Shown here: one piece after another, positions 17,296 through 25,715 of the stretch
Layout: every line of letters begins with the position of its first letter
Numbering within the stretch: the first letter of the stretch is position 1
NCBI GenBank assembly: GCA_009701715.1
Contig: WLJO01000009.1
Span: 21,932 to 85,931 of the forward strand
Reading direction: 5' to 3'
From: Actinomycetota bacterium
GTDB taxonomy: Bacteria; Actinomycetota; Acidimicrobiia; Acidimicrobiales; Ilumatobacteraceae
Length of the DNA stretch: 64,000 nucleotides
Translations under genes and position numbers: made by a program
The notes under the pieces: generated by a model
The model's database searches: none
Told to the model about the DNA's origin: nothing
What the model saw: the letters and a program-made list of their open reading frames with translations, nothing else

Positions 17296-18138
17296 TCAGA
17301 TCAACGGGCGCAGGAGCGCGTAAAGGTTGGACGCGACCTCCTCGATCTCGTCGGTGTCCTCCGCCACCGCATCGGCGAGGTCTTCGCCCAGTTCGAGCAT
17401 CTGCATCCACAGGTTCGGGTCCACTCCGAACGGCGGTTGCGCAGGCTCTGCGGCGTCGAGGGCCTCGAGCAACTCGGCGTACTTCGTGGCATCCACCTTG
17501 CCCTTGCGCATGCGTTCCGCCGTGAGGAAGAGCACCGAGGCGATATCGGCTGGATCGATGTGGTGAGACGATTCCGAACGTGGCTCGACGCCGTCCATTT
17601 CGTCGAGGATGGCCTCTACGTCTTCGTCACGGTCGGTCGGCACCACGAGCAACTCACCCTCCCAGCGGTGCGCGATCCCTATCTCCACGAGCCGTTCGAC
17701 GAGTTCCATTCGTCGCGAAGAGTCCCATCCATCGAGCGAGAACTCGGTGTCGCCGCCGGAGGTGTCGCCGACCGACTCGGGGTCCGCCGACTCGGCGTCC
17801 TCCTCGGCGAGCATCTCACGCTCCTCTTCCTCCACCAGATCGAACTGGTCCTCGATTCGCTCGAGCATGCGGTCCGCCGATTCCTCGTGGACCTCGGGGA
17901 TGATCAAGTCGGTGCCGTCCCACAGGTGGGGCAGACCAGACTCGGCGAACGCGATTGCGGTCTCGGTCTGGGCGTCGATCGGCCAAGCCGACAGGTCGTA
18001 CACGACCTGCTCATCCTCGTCGAGGAGCCGAATGTCGATGTCCTCGCCGGGTTCCACGAGTGCAACACCGCAGTGGTTGCAGGACTCCTTGAAGTCGAGG
18101 TACTCCGCACTACAGAGCGGACACACGCGGATGGACAT
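17296..18138 (-). CDS. Acidic zinc-ribbon protein with internal duplication
   Basis: A 280-residue protein with an N-terminal treble-clef-like ribbon (C6, C9, C20, C23). Two similar segments follow, residues about 46-95 and 132-182, sharing the pattern L-x-x-W-x(7)-E-x-A/L-x-E-x-G-I/L-x-H-x-W-x-G-x-x-L-x-V/I-P. They are separated by a strongly acidic linker (EEEEREMLAEEDAESADPE). The C-terminal 90 residues are helical. It resembles DUF2007-type duplicated signal-transducing domains only loosely, so I do not name the family. A TAGTGT -10 box lies 7 bases before the ATG. Confidence 0.7.
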   Translation of the reverse strand: MSIRVCPLCSAEYLDFKESCNHCGVALVEPGEDIDIRLLDEDEQVVYDLSAWPIDAQTETAIAFAESGLPHLWDGTDLIIPEVHEESADRMLERIEDQFDLVEEEEREMLAEEDAESADPESVGDTSGGDTEFSLDGWDSSRRMELVERLVEIGIAHRWEGELLVVPTDRDEDVEAILDEMDGVEPRSESSHHIDPADIASVLFLTAERMRKGKVDATKYAELLEALDAAEPAQPPFGVDPNLWMQMLELGEDLADAVAEDTDEIEEVASNLYALLRPLI

Positions 18139-18145
18139 GCAAAGG

Positions 18146-18151
18146 ACACTA
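18146..18151 (-). promoter_or_regulatory. -10 box of leaderless zinc-ribbon gene
   Basis: TAGTGT on the minus strand, 7 bases before the ATG at 18138. Confidence 0.5.
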
Positions 18152-18187
18152 CCCCTCGCGTCAATCAGGTCACCGCTGCAGTGGCAA

Positions 18188-19954
18188 TCACACGATGCGT
18201 GCGACGAACTGCTCGGTGAGCGCGTACTCTGCCGCCTGATTCACCGGCTGACGGAACCCGTGCCCCTCGCCCTCGAACACGTGAAGCTCCACATCGCGGT
18301 GCAGTTCCGCCGCCCGCCGCGCGAACTCGATGCTGTTCGCAACCGGCACCACCGGATCGCTGTCGCCGTGCAGAATGAGCACGGGCCGGGCGATGAGCGC
18401 GGGGTCGACCACCACAGGCTCGTCGCCCACGAGCGTGTCGTTGTAGTGCGCTTCGAACCGGTGCGTGGCCCCGGCCAGCACCGCGGGGTCGGTCACCGGG
18501 TACACAACAGCCGCGCCCGCAGCGAGTTCGGGGTTCGCAATCAGCACGTTGAGCGCTGTGTAACCGCCCGCCGAGCCGCCCATGAGAACGGTCCGCTCCC
18601 TCGTCCCCCACCCGAGTGCCTGTGCGTACGCAATGGTGGCCGCCACGTCGGCCGTATCGACACTCCCCCATCGACCCCGCATCGCCTGCTGGAATGCGCG
18701 ACCGTGCCCGGTGGAGCCACGGTGATCGGGCACGAGCACTGTCCACCCGCGTGACACCCAGAACGTGACGCGCGGCATGAACGTCACCTGCCACTGGTCG
18801 GTCGGGCCACCGTGCACCCAGCAGATGAGACGACCCTCGGCGCGGGCCACCGGGTCCGCAGGTCGGTAGGCACGCGCGGGTACGCGGGCCCCCTGGTAGG
18901 TGCTCACCTCGATGAGTTCGGGCTCGACGAGGTGTTCCTCCACCTGCGACCACTCGGCGACGGGGCCGACGGCAAGCGTGGTACGAAACCACGCAGCCCC
19001 GTCCGCGTTTGTATCGTATGCAACAGCCTGCGTCGGCGTGCGCCCGCCCGTGCGCAGTGCCGTTACGCGGTAACCGACCCACCTCAACTGGCCGTGAACG
19101 CCCTTGGCCACCTCCGTCACCGCACCGGTCGACACGTCCACCACCACGAGGCGGCCGAACCCGGACTCGTTGCGGTTGAGCACCACGCGCGCACCGTCGG
19201 GAGACACCGCGAACGAGCGCTGGCCCGGGCCCCAACCGGGTCCGGCATGCTCGTGTCGCTCGTCGAGCACGGTCCTGCCGTCGCGACGGATGTTGAGCCA
19301 CCCGGTCGAGTCGGAAACGTCCCAGAGCGCACCGTCGGTCGAGAAGCGGGGCTGCTGCACCTGCTGCGGCGCTGTCGGGGGGACCCGTTCGGGCTGGGTG
19401 CCCGACAGTGGTGACCAACGAACGGTGAACGACTCGTCCCAAGACATGTTCGGGACGTCCCACCCCTGCCACACCAGTTCACGGCCATCCGGCGACCACG
19501 CGGGGTCGGTGACGAAATCGGATCCGTCTGCAACCAACAGGTCCGCATCACCGCCGTCGACACGAACCACGTGGACCGCCGCGAGGTCGACAACGAACGC
19601 AACACTGCACCCGTCCGGCGAGACGGCCGGTGAGGTGACCTCGTGCCCGGTGTCGAGCGCGGAGAGGGCACGGCGTTCGCCGGTGAGTAGGTGCAGCCAG
19701 ACCTGTCCATCGACGGCTGCGTACACGAATCCCGACGAGTCGGGCAGCCAGTCGGCGCACCCGCCACCGAGGCCACGCGCGAGCACGGGCCCAGGATTGA
19801 CCGAGAGCACCCGCTCCGGGCCCCCGTGCGACGGCACCAGCAGCATCCCGCTCCGGCCGGCAGTGCGCACACCGATGAGGACCGACTGACCGTCTGGGGA
19901 AGGACACGGTTCGGAAAGCTCCCTACCGGAGAGGCACAGATTCACGTTGATCAT
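18188..19954 (-). CDS. S9-family prolyl oligopeptidase-like peptidase
   Basis: A 588-residue serine peptidase. The N-terminal two thirds form a beta-propeller of repeated S-P-D-G-x blades ([40 protein letters not shown]). The C-terminal alpha/beta-hydrolase domain has the nucleophile elbow GGSAGGYT (Ser461), Asp533 in HGDSDPVVP and His565 in GEGHGF. Such enzymes are acylaminoacyl or dipeptidyl peptidases. No signal peptide is seen, so a cytoplasmic role in peptide turnover is likely. It is divergent from glpX, with start codons 41 bases apart. Confidence 0.92.
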   Translation of the reverse strand: MINVNLCLSGRELSEPCPSPDGQSVLIGVRTAGRSGMLLVPSHGGPERVLSVNPGPVLARGLGGGCADWLPDSSGFVYAAVDGQVWLHLLTGERRALSALDTGHEVTSPAVSPDGCSVAFVVDLAAVHVVRVDGGDADLLVADGSDFVTDPAWSPDGRELVWQGWDVPNMSWDESFTVRWSPLSGTQPERVPPTAPQQVQQPRFSTDGALWDVSDSTGWLNIRRDGRTVLDERHEHAGPGWGPGQRSFAVSPDGARVVLNRNESGFGRLVVVDVSTGAVTEVAKGVHGQLRWVGYRVTALRTGGRTPTQAVAYDTNADGAAWFRTTLAVGPVAEWSQVEEHLVEPELIEVSTYQGARVPARAYRPADPVARAEGRLICWVHGGPTDQWQVTFMPRVTFWVSRGWTVLVPDHRGSTGHGRAFQQAMRGRWGSVDTADVAATIAYAQALGWGTRERTVLMGGSAGGYTALNVLIANPELAAGAAVVYPVTDPAVLAGATHRFEAHYNDTLVGDEPVVVDPALIARPVLILHGDSDPVVPVANSIEFARRAAELHRDVELHVFEGEGHGFRQPVNQAAEYALTEQFVARIV

Positions 19955-19983
19955 CGGAGGGCACCGTAGCGACCGTGCGGTGT

Positions 19984-19989
19984 TACGTT
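19984..19989 (+). promoter_or_regulatory. -10 box of leaderless glpX
   Basis: TACGTT, then 6 bases, then GTG 19996. This favours GTG 19996 over the in-frame GTG 19975, which precedes the box. Confidence 0.55.
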
Positions 19990-19995
19990 CTTGTC

Positions 19996-20988
19996 GTGCC
20001 CGAACGTGAATCCCCCAGCCGGAACCTCGCCCTCGAACTCGTCCGTGTTACCGAGTCGGCGGCTCTCGCAGCGTCACGCTGGATGGGCCGCGGTGACAAG
20101 AACGGCGCTGATGGTGCTGCCGTCGAGGCGATGCGCACGGTGCTGTCCACCGTGGCGATGGACGGCATCGTGGTGATTGGTGAAGGCGAAAAGGACGAGG
20201 CGCCGATGCTCTACAACGGCGAGATGGTCGGCGACGGCACGTCACCCAAGTGCGACGTGGCAGTGGACCCGATCGATGGCACCACGCTCACCTCACTCGG
20301 CCGGGGCAACGCGCTCGCGGTGATCGCCGTGTCGGACCGCGGCACGATGTTCAACCCCGGCCCGTGCGTGTACATGGAGAAGATCGCTGTCGGGCCGGAG
20401 GCCGCCGGCGCGATCGACGTCACCGCGTCACCCACGCAGAACCTCCGCTGGATCGCGAAGGCCAAGGGCACCCAGGTTCGGGACCTCACCGCAGTGGTTC
20501 TCGACCGCCCGCGGCACAGCGAACTGATTGAGGAGATCCGCGAGGCGGGCGCGCGGATCCGGCTGATCACCGACGGCGACATCTACGGAGCCATCGCCAC
20601 CTGCTGGCCCCGTGCCGGCGCAGACGTGCTCTTCGGCATCGGCGGAACTCCGGAGGGCGTCACCGCCGCCGCGGCGCTGAAGTGCATGGGCGGCGAGATC
20701 CAGGGCAGACTCTGGCCGCGCAACGACAGCGAGCGCCAGGCCGCGATCGAGGCCGGTTACGACCTCGATCGCATCCTCACCACCGATGACCTCGTGCAGG
20801 GCGACAACTGTTTCTTCGCCGCCACCGGCGTCACCGACGGCGAACTGCTCCAAGGCGTCCACTTCGAGGGCCGCATCGCCACCACGCAGTCCCTCGTCAT
20901 GCGCTCGAAGTCCGGCACGGTCCGCCTCATCACGTCTCGCCACCGACTCGACAAGCTGAAGGACTTCGCGTCCGTCGACTACGCCTGA
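19996..20988 (+). CDS. glpX: Class II fructose-1,6-bisphosphatase GlpX
   Basis: A 330-residue sugar phosphatase of the Li+-sensitive superfamily. Motifs: [32 protein letters not shown] and the metal-binding [27 protein letters not shown] is typical of GlpX. It hydrolyses fructose-1,6-bisphosphate in gluconeogenesis and is the usual FBPase of actinobacteria. The start GTG gives [20 protein letters not shown] and is placed by the leaderless -10 box. Confidence 0.95.
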   Translation: MPERESPSRNLALELVRVTESAALAASRWMGRGDKNGADGAAVEAMRTVLSTVAMDGIVVIGEGEKDEAPMLYNGEMVGDGTSPKCDVAVDPIDGTTLTSLGRGNALAVIAVSDRGTMFNPGPCVYMEKIAVGPEAAGAIDVTASPTQNLRWIAKAKGTQVRDLTAVVLDRPRHSELIEEIREAGARIRLITDGDIYGAIATCWPRAGADVLFGIGGTPEGVTAAAALKCMGGEIQGRLWPRNDSERQAAIEAGYDLDRILTTDDLVQGDNCFFAATGVTDGELLQGVHFEGRIATTQSLVMRSKSGTVRLITSRHRLDKLKDFASVDYA

Positions 20989-20992
20989 TCGA

Positions 20993-22057
20993 CTAGCCCT
21001 CGCAGGCCACCCCATCGCGATCCCGGTCGAGGCCCGTGCGATAGCCCGGTTCCCCCTCGCGCAGTGGCGCGGCACCCGCGGCCCGTGCGGCAGCACAGTT
21101 CGCGAAGTACACATCGCCACCACCCACCCCGGCATCGTTCGTCGGCACGCTGTCGACGGCACCACCCGAGCCTGCCGCAGGCACGTCCACCGGCGGTGCG
21201 GTCGGTGCGGGCACCCGCAGTCCCGGACACTGCGAGGTCAACAGGTTGCGCACCCGCCCGAACTCACTCTGATCCATTGAGAGGTTCCAGCGAACCTTGA
21301 TGGACACCCAATCACCGAGATAGGTACACACGAACGACGACATAGGTAACCAGTTCGACGGGTCCTTGTCACTCTTGGCCCGGTTGGAGTTGTCGCTCAC
21401 CGCCCTCAACGTTCGAGGATCGGTGAGGTCGTTCGCGTACAGGCGCCGGGCGGTCGGCGACCAGTCCCAAGCACCCGAATCCCACGCCTCCTTGAGGGCG
21501 ACAACGTGATCGATGTCGATCTCGGAAGGGAGGGTCTCCTGCCAACCGTCGTAGACCGAGTACCAGTCCCCCTCCACCACCCGGCAGCGGTACGGGTCGC
21601 GCTGCACCAGGGACGACGAGTCGCGTGTCAACACTTCGGCACGGGTATCACAGCCGTCTCCGTCGAGGTCCACCCAGTGCTCGAATAGGCTCCGCTGGTA
21701 GCCGGCACCGTGTTCGTTCTCCACCACGATCCCAGCGAGCAGATCGAGCACCAGCACCGTCCCGTCCGGGGCATCGGTGCTCGAGGTTGCCTGCTGACCC
21801 GTCGGCGAGGGTGCTGTGGAGGGCCGGGTGGACGACGACTGCGTGACACGCGTGGAAGCCACCGCCACGGTCGTGCTGGGGGCCGTATCGGGCCCGCCCG
21901 GCGCAAGGGTGGCGAGGACCGTGCCGCTGGCGACCGTGCTGGTTGCAGCCCTGCCGCCGGAACACGAAACGAGCACGGCCGAAGCGAGCGCGAGCGCGAC
22001 GCGGATCAGTCGGCGCTCCAGCACGGGCGCGCGGAGCGGGCCCCTCGTGATCGACAT
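20993..22057 (-). CDS. Secreted lipoprotein HNH nuclease with excalibur domain
   Basis: A 354-residue exported protein. A basic N-terminus and hydrophobic segment end in a lipobox L-V-S-C (Cys32). A long Thr/Ser/Pro-rich linker leads to a GmrSD/DUF1524-like HNH nuclease domain: EIDIDHVVALKEAW, then DNSNRAKSDKDPSNWLP with the Asn and Lys typical of this group. A second linker leads to a C-terminal excalibur calcium-binding motif, YFANCAAARAAGAAP followed by GLDRDRDGVACEG. It likely degrades extracellular DNA for nutrients or defence; that role is inferred. The gene's end lies 4 bases after glpX stops, convergently. Confidence 0.9.
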   Translation of the reverse strand: MSITRGPLRAPVLERRLIRVALALASAVLVSCSGGRAATSTVASGTVLATLAPGGPDTAPSTTVAVASTRVTQSSSTRPSTAPSPTGQQATSSTDAPDGTVLVLDLLAGIVVENEHGAGYQRSLFEHWVDLDGDGCDTRAEVLTRDSSSLVQRDPYRCRVVEGDWYSVYDGWQETLPSEIDIDHVVALKEAWDSGAWDWSPTARRLYANDLTDPRTLRAVSDNSNRAKSDKDPSNWLPMSSFVCTYLGDWVSIKVRWNLSMDQSEFGRVRNLLTSQCPGLRVPAPTAPPVDVPAAGSGGAVDSVPTNDAGVGGGDVYFANCAAARAAGAAPLREGEPGYRTGLDRDRDGVACEG

Positions 22058-22070
22058 CGGGTGGGGCGCG

Positions 22071-22451
22071 TCAGTCCAGTCTCACGCCGACGCAGTCCGA
22101 GCCGCACGACCCTGCTTCCGGCGACCCGGCGTCGGCGGGTGCCGGTCGGTGCAGCACCGCCTTTGTCGGCCGCACCTCAACAACCTCGCCTGACGCGCTT
22201 GCGGCCCCATCGGCGATGAGGCTGTACCCGCCCGCCTCGGCAGGGGGCCACACGAGGCTCACGCCGTTCGGTCGCGCCGAAGCGTTCGACGCTGTGCGCC
22301 GACCCACTGTTGCGCGCAGAACGCCGTTCACGAACACCGGGGTGACGGCGACAGCGTGCGGTCGGCCGTCATCGCTCACGGTGAGGAGATAGGCGTAGGG
22401 ACGTTCGGCCATCGCCTCGGCGAGACCCTCAACCGGTACCGGGATGCTCAT
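22071..22451 (-). CDS. PPOX-fold flavin/F420-binding protein
   Basis: A 126-residue split-barrel protein: LTVSDDGRPHAVAVTPVFVNGVLRATVGRRTASNA matches the pyridoxamine-5'-phosphate-oxidase-like/F420 fold, and the last 25 residues carry three cysteines (in SCGSDCV). The ATG has a strong SD, GGAGGAG, 7 bases upstream. The substrate is unknown. It sits 14 bases upstream of the HNH nuclease gene on the same strand and divergent from the methyltransferase. Confidence 0.8.
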   Translation of the reverse strand: MSIPVPVEGLAEAMAERPYAYLLTVSDDGRPHAVAVTPVFVNGVLRATVGRRTASNASARPNGVSLVWPPAEAGGYSLIADGAASASGEVVEVRPTKAVLHRPAPADAGSPEAGSCGSDCVGVRLD

Positions 22452-22529
22452 CGCTCTGCTCCTCCAACGCCGTCGTCGGAAAGGCCGACGTCGCCCCCAC
22501 GACTGTAGGCGCTTACTGTCGTGGGCACC

Positions 22530-23324
22530 ATGCGTCCCGAACCTGTTGCACACTGGGTCGACGCACTCGAGACCTGGGGCATCCCGACGGAGATCCTCGA
22601 GCAGGCCCCGCAGTCGCCGTGGATCCACCCCGTACAGACCTTCCGGCCGGAGGGAAACCTGTACGTCAACACCCCGTCTCGACTCCGCGCGCTCGAGGCC
22701 CTCGACCGCCTGCCTCCCGGTGCGGAGCGGTCCGTACTCGATGTTGGCTGCGGCGGCGGGCGCGCCGCATTCGGCCTCACCCCACCGGCGACGCGCGTCA
22801 TCGGTGTCGATCATCAGCAGGGGATGCTCGACGTGTTCGCTGCCGAGGCGGAACGGCGCGCCGTTGCGTGCTCGACGGTGCTCGGCGACTGGCCAGAGGT
22901 CGAGCAACAGACGCCGGCCTGCCCGGTCGTTACCTGCCACCACGTCGTGTACAACGTCGCGCCACTCACCCCGTTCGTTGAGGCACTCAACCGACACGCC
23001 ACCGCCCGGGTGGTGATGGAACTGCCGCAGCAGCACCCCCTCGCCGTGCTCTCGCCGATGTGGCTGCACTTCTGGGGCCTCGAACGGCCCACATCACCGA
23101 CAGCGGAGGACGCTCTCAACGTGGTGCGCTCGCTCGGGCACGACGCTCACCTCGAGCAGTTTGAGGTACCGGTCGGTCACCGGTCGGTTACCGACGAAGG
23201 CGTGCAGTTCACGCGCATTCGTCTCTGCCTACCCGCCGCACGCGACGCGGAGATCCGCGAGTACCTGCTCACCCACCCGGCAGGCAGCCGATCGCTCGCC
23301 ACGATCTGGTGGGATGCCCACTAG
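22530..23324 (+). CDS. Class I SAM-dependent methyltransferase
   Basis: A 264-residue protein. The SAM-binding motif I is SVLDVGCGGGRAAFGL, followed by VIGVDHQQGMLDVF (motif II acidic residue) and the PVVTCHHVVYNVAPL motif IV region. The remaining C-terminal part has no recognisable substrate domain. ATG 22530 (MRPEPVAHW) is chosen; an in-frame GTG 9 bases upstream is possible. The target molecule is unknown. The 3' end overlaps the convergent LLM gene by 4 bases. Confidence 0.85.
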   Translation: MRPEPVAHWVDALETWGIPTEILEQAPQSPWIHPVQTFRPEGNLYVNTPSRLRALEALDRLPPGAERSVLDVGCGGGRAAFGLTPPATRVIGVDHQQGMLDVFAAEAERRAVACSTVLGDWPEVEQQTPACPVVTCHHVVYNVAPLTPFVEALNRHATARVVMELPQQHPLAVLSPMWLHFWGLERPTSPTAEDALNVVRSLGHDAHLEQFEVPVGHRSVTDEGVQFTRIRLCLPAARDAEIREYLLTHPAGSRSLATIWWDAH

Positions 23325-24349
23325 GCCCGGGCGGCCTCGACACGGGCGCGCACCTGCGGCACCACCTCGCGGGTGTACCGCAACAGGTTCGGGGTGATCG
23401 AGTGCGGCAGGATCCCCGGCGCCGAGCCCCACGAGACCACGTCGGTGAACCCGTTGTCGAGGATGAACGAGGTGAGTTCCTCCACGCAGGTCGCCACGTC
23501 ACCAATAATCGGTCGCTGCGGGATGCGCTCCTTACCGGTCAGGTTCCCCGCCGAATCCGGTCCCGCCTCCTCGCCGAGTTTCGCGTACACCGCCACGCGG
23601 TAACGCTCGGCCTGACGCAGCGGGGGCCAGTCGCGCTCGGGGTCGTCGGTGACGAGCACGCTGCGGATGATCCCGACGCGCCGGTCGTCGGGCTGTTGGC
23701 CAGCCGCGAGTGACGCAGCACGCCATTCGTCGAGCACCACGCTCGCGTCGCCCTGCGGCAACACGTTCACACCAAAGCGAACGGCGCGAGCCACACTCGC
23801 GGCACTCGTGGTGGCGAGCCAGATCGGCGGTCCACCTGGTTGGACCGTGTGCGGCGTGATGTGCACGTCGTCGAACTGGTAGCGCTTGCCGCGGAACGAG
23901 AACCGCTCACCACTCCACGCCAACTGCAGGATCTGCACCATCTCCTCGGTGAGCGACACGCGGTTCTTCAGCGGGATACCGAAGGCACGGAACTCGTGCG
24001 GTGCGTACGCAAGCCCGAGGCCGATCTCCATCCGGCCGTTCGAGATTTGGTCGAGCACTGCAACGTCCTCCGCGAACCGCAGGGGGTGCTGGAACGGGGC
24101 CAGCGCGACGTCGGTGGAGATGCGCATGCGCTTGGTGATCGCTGCCACCGCGCCGGCAACGGGCACCACGCTGGGCAGATACCCATCGTCCATGAAGTGG
24201 TGCTCGCTGAACCAGGTCATGTCGAGGCCGGCCTCGTCGAGCATCGCGACCTGTTCGAGCGTCTCGCGGTAGACGTCCTGCATGGTGTGCGCGCTGCCGG
24301 GCGGACAACGAAAGTCGTGGACTACTCCGAAACGGACGGGCGGTGTCAT
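23321..24349 (-). CDS. LLM-class flavin-dependent oxidoreductase
   Basis: A 342-residue luciferase-like TIM-barrel enzyme: RFGVVHDFRCPPGSAHTMQDVYRETLEQVAMLDEAGLDMTWFSEHHF (quoted only as landmark start RFGVVHDF and WFSEHHF), then VAVLDQISNGRMEIGLGLAY and GGPPIWLATTSAASVARA. This layout is that of bacterial luciferase-like monooxygenases and F420-dependent dehydrogenases. Substrate unknown. A TACTGT box 6 bases before the ATG indicates a leaderless transcript. Confidence 0.88.
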   Translation of the reverse strand: MTPPVRFGVVHDFRCPPGSAHTMQDVYRETLEQVAMLDEAGLDMTWFSEHHFMDDGYLPSVVPVAGAVAAITKRMRISTDVALAPFQHPLRFAEDVAVLDQISNGRMEIGLGLAYAPHEFRAFGIPLKNRVSLTEEMVQILQLAWSGERFSFRGKRYQFDDVHITPHTVQPGGPPIWLATTSAASVARAVRFGVNVLPQGDASVVLDEWRAASLAAGQQPDDRRVGIIRSVLVTDDPERDWPPLRQAERYRVAVYAKLGEEAGPDSAGNLTGKERIPQRPIIGDVATCVEELTSFILDNGFTDVVSWGSAPGILPHSITPNLLRYTREVVPQVRARVEAARA

Positions 24350-24355
24350 GACCAG

Positions 24356-24361
24356 ACAGTA
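24356..24361 (-). promoter_or_regulatory. -10 box of leaderless LLM oxidoreductase gene
   Basis: TACTGT on the minus strand, 6 bases before the ATG at 24349. Confidence 0.5.
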
Positions 24362-24406
24362 CGCGGCGCCACGCCTCGGGAAAGGGGGCGCGCACGGGGG
24401 TAATTC

Positions 24407-24423
24407 CCGACCAATTTTGTCGG
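24407..24423. promoter_or_regulatory. Candidate operator upstream of peroxiredoxin gene
   Basis: A 17-bp near-palindrome, CCGAC-CAATTTT-GTCGG, with 5-bp perfect arms and symmetric AA/TT inside. It is about 80 bases before the peroxiredoxin start. The regulator is unknown; a redox or Fe-S regulator is a guess. Confidence 0.4.
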
Positions 24424-24503
24424 CTTTTCGGGTTTCCCCGGATAGAACGGGGTTGTATCCCGTCGGTCTTCACGGACCGCGGGCACCTCAAGGAGACCTC
24501 TTC

Positions 24504-25139
24504 ATGGCAATTCGACTGGGCGACGAAGCACCCGATTTCACGGCGGACACCACGCAGGGGACGATCCACTTCCACGACTGGCTCGGCGACTCGTGGGGTG
24601 TGTTGTTCAGCCACCCGAAGGACTTCACGCCGGTGTGTACCACCGAACTGGGCTACGTCGCGAGGATCAAGCCCGAATTCGACCGACGGAACGTGAAAGT
24701 GATCGGGCTCTCGGTGGACGCTGTGGACTCCCACGTCAAGTGGGAGCAGGACATCGCCGAGACCCAGGGCACGGCGGTCAACTTCCCCATGATCGGTGAC
24801 CCGGACCGCACGGTGTCCAATCTCTACGACATGATCCACCCGAACGCGAGCGACAGCTTCACCGTTCGCTCGGTATTCGTGATCGGGCCCGACAAGAAGG
24901 TGAAGCTGACGATCACCTACCCGGCATCGACCGGTCGCAATTTCGACGAGATCCTGCGGGTGATCGACTCGCTGCAGCTCACCGCGAAGTTCAAGGTGGC
25001 AACCCCTGCGAACTGGCACGACGGTGACGACGTGATCATCGGTGCTGTCGTGTCCGACGACGATGCGAAGAAGCTGTTCCCGCAGGGCTGGACCGCCGTG
25101 AAGCCGTACCTGCGCATGGTCAAGCAGCCGGGCAGGTAG
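24504..25139 (+). CDS. 1-Cys (Prx6-type) peroxiredoxin
   Basis: A 211-residue thiol peroxidase. The peroxidatic motif HPKDFTPVCTTELG places the catalytic Cys at residue 45 (PxxxTxxC). Only one other redox-relevant position is apparent and no classical resolving Cys is seen, and the long C-terminal domain (residues 150-211) is typical of Prx6. It reduces H2O2 and organic peroxides in the cytoplasm. A strong SD AAGGAGA (24490-24496) lies 7 bases before the ATG. A palindrome at 24407-24423 may regulate it. Confidence 0.93.
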   Translation: MAIRLGDEAPDFTADTTQGTIHFHDWLGDSWGVLFSHPKDFTPVCTTELGYVARIKPEFDRRNVKVIGLSVDAVDSHVKWEQDIAETQGTAVNFPMIGDPDRTVSNLYDMIHPNASDSFTVRSVFVIGPDKKVKLTITYPASTGRNFDEILRVIDSLQLTAKFKVATPANWHDGDDVIIGAVVSDDDAKKLFPQGWTAVKPYLRMVKQPGR

Positions 25140-25161
25140 CACCCGGGGGGAACCGGACGGG

Positions 25162-25665
25162 CTACGCCTTCACCCAGTTCTCCTCCACCCAGGCGCGCAC
25201 AGCGGGGGCGAGGTATGAGAGGTACTCGCCCGGGTACTCCCGGATGAGCGTCGCCGAGATGGGCACCGCGCTGCGGTCCGGGTCCACCACCACCGCCTCT
25301 GCGCCGAGGCGCCGAGCCAACTCGTCGATATAGAAGTCGGACGAGAACACGGCGTGCGGCCCGTCATCGGGGAACGGCCACTTGGAGCGGAACAGGTCGA
25401 TCCACTGGGCCCACAGTTCCTCGTCGTCGAAGTTCGTCTCGAGGTTGTGGTGCACCTCCACGACGGTTGCCTCGGGGGTCATGTCCTGGAGCCACTGCGC
25501 GCGTAGGGCGCCGGGCACCACCTCACCGTCCCGTGTGTTCACGAACACGACCAGGCGCTCGCAGCGCTGTGCCGCCCAGCCGATCACGAAGCGGTGGCCG
25601 AGGTGTGGTGGGCAGAAGCGGCCGACAATCAGGCCGGTTCGATAGCGGTCGTCGATCTCAGACAT
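25162..25665 (-). CDS. NadR/NMNAT-like nucleotidyltransferase
   Basis: A 167-residue cytidylyltransferase-superfamily protein with GRFCPPHLGHRFVI, the (H/T)xGH adenylylation motif, and ISATLIREYP, the ISxTxxR motif of NMN adenylyltransferases. It most resembles the NadR adenylyltransferase domain, without a kinase domain, so it probably makes NAD from NMN plus ATP or a related dinucleotide. Its SD GGAGGGG is buried in an 18-bp hairpin (25668-25714) that directly follows the upstream selenoprotein gene. Confidence 0.82.
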   Translation of the reverse strand: MSEIDDRYRTGLIVGRFCPPHLGHRFVIGWAAQRCERLVVFVNTRDGEVVPGALRAQWLQDMTPEATVVEVHHNLETNFDDEELWAQWIDLFRSKWPFPDDGPHAVFSSDFYIDELARRLGAEAVVVDPDRSAVPISATLIREYPGEYLSYLAPAVRAWVEENWVKA

Positions 25666-25667
25666 GG

Positions 25668-25714
25668 CCCCTCCATGATTGCCGATCGGTCCTGCCCGAT
25701 CGGCGATGGAGGGG
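25668..25714 (-). promoter_or_regulatory. Strong hairpin between selenoprotein gene and NadR-like gene
   Basis: Two paired blocks of 9 bp each: CCCCTCCAT (25668-25676) with ATGGAGGGG (25706-25714), and GCCGATCGG (25681-25689) with CCGATCGGC (25696-25704), around a 6-base loop with a small asymmetric bulge. On the minus strand it begins 1 base after the selenoprotein stop and its 3' arm contains the SD of the NadR-like gene. There is no U tract. It may act as terminator, RNA end, or translational switch. Confidence 0.7.
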
Positions 25715-25715
25715 A

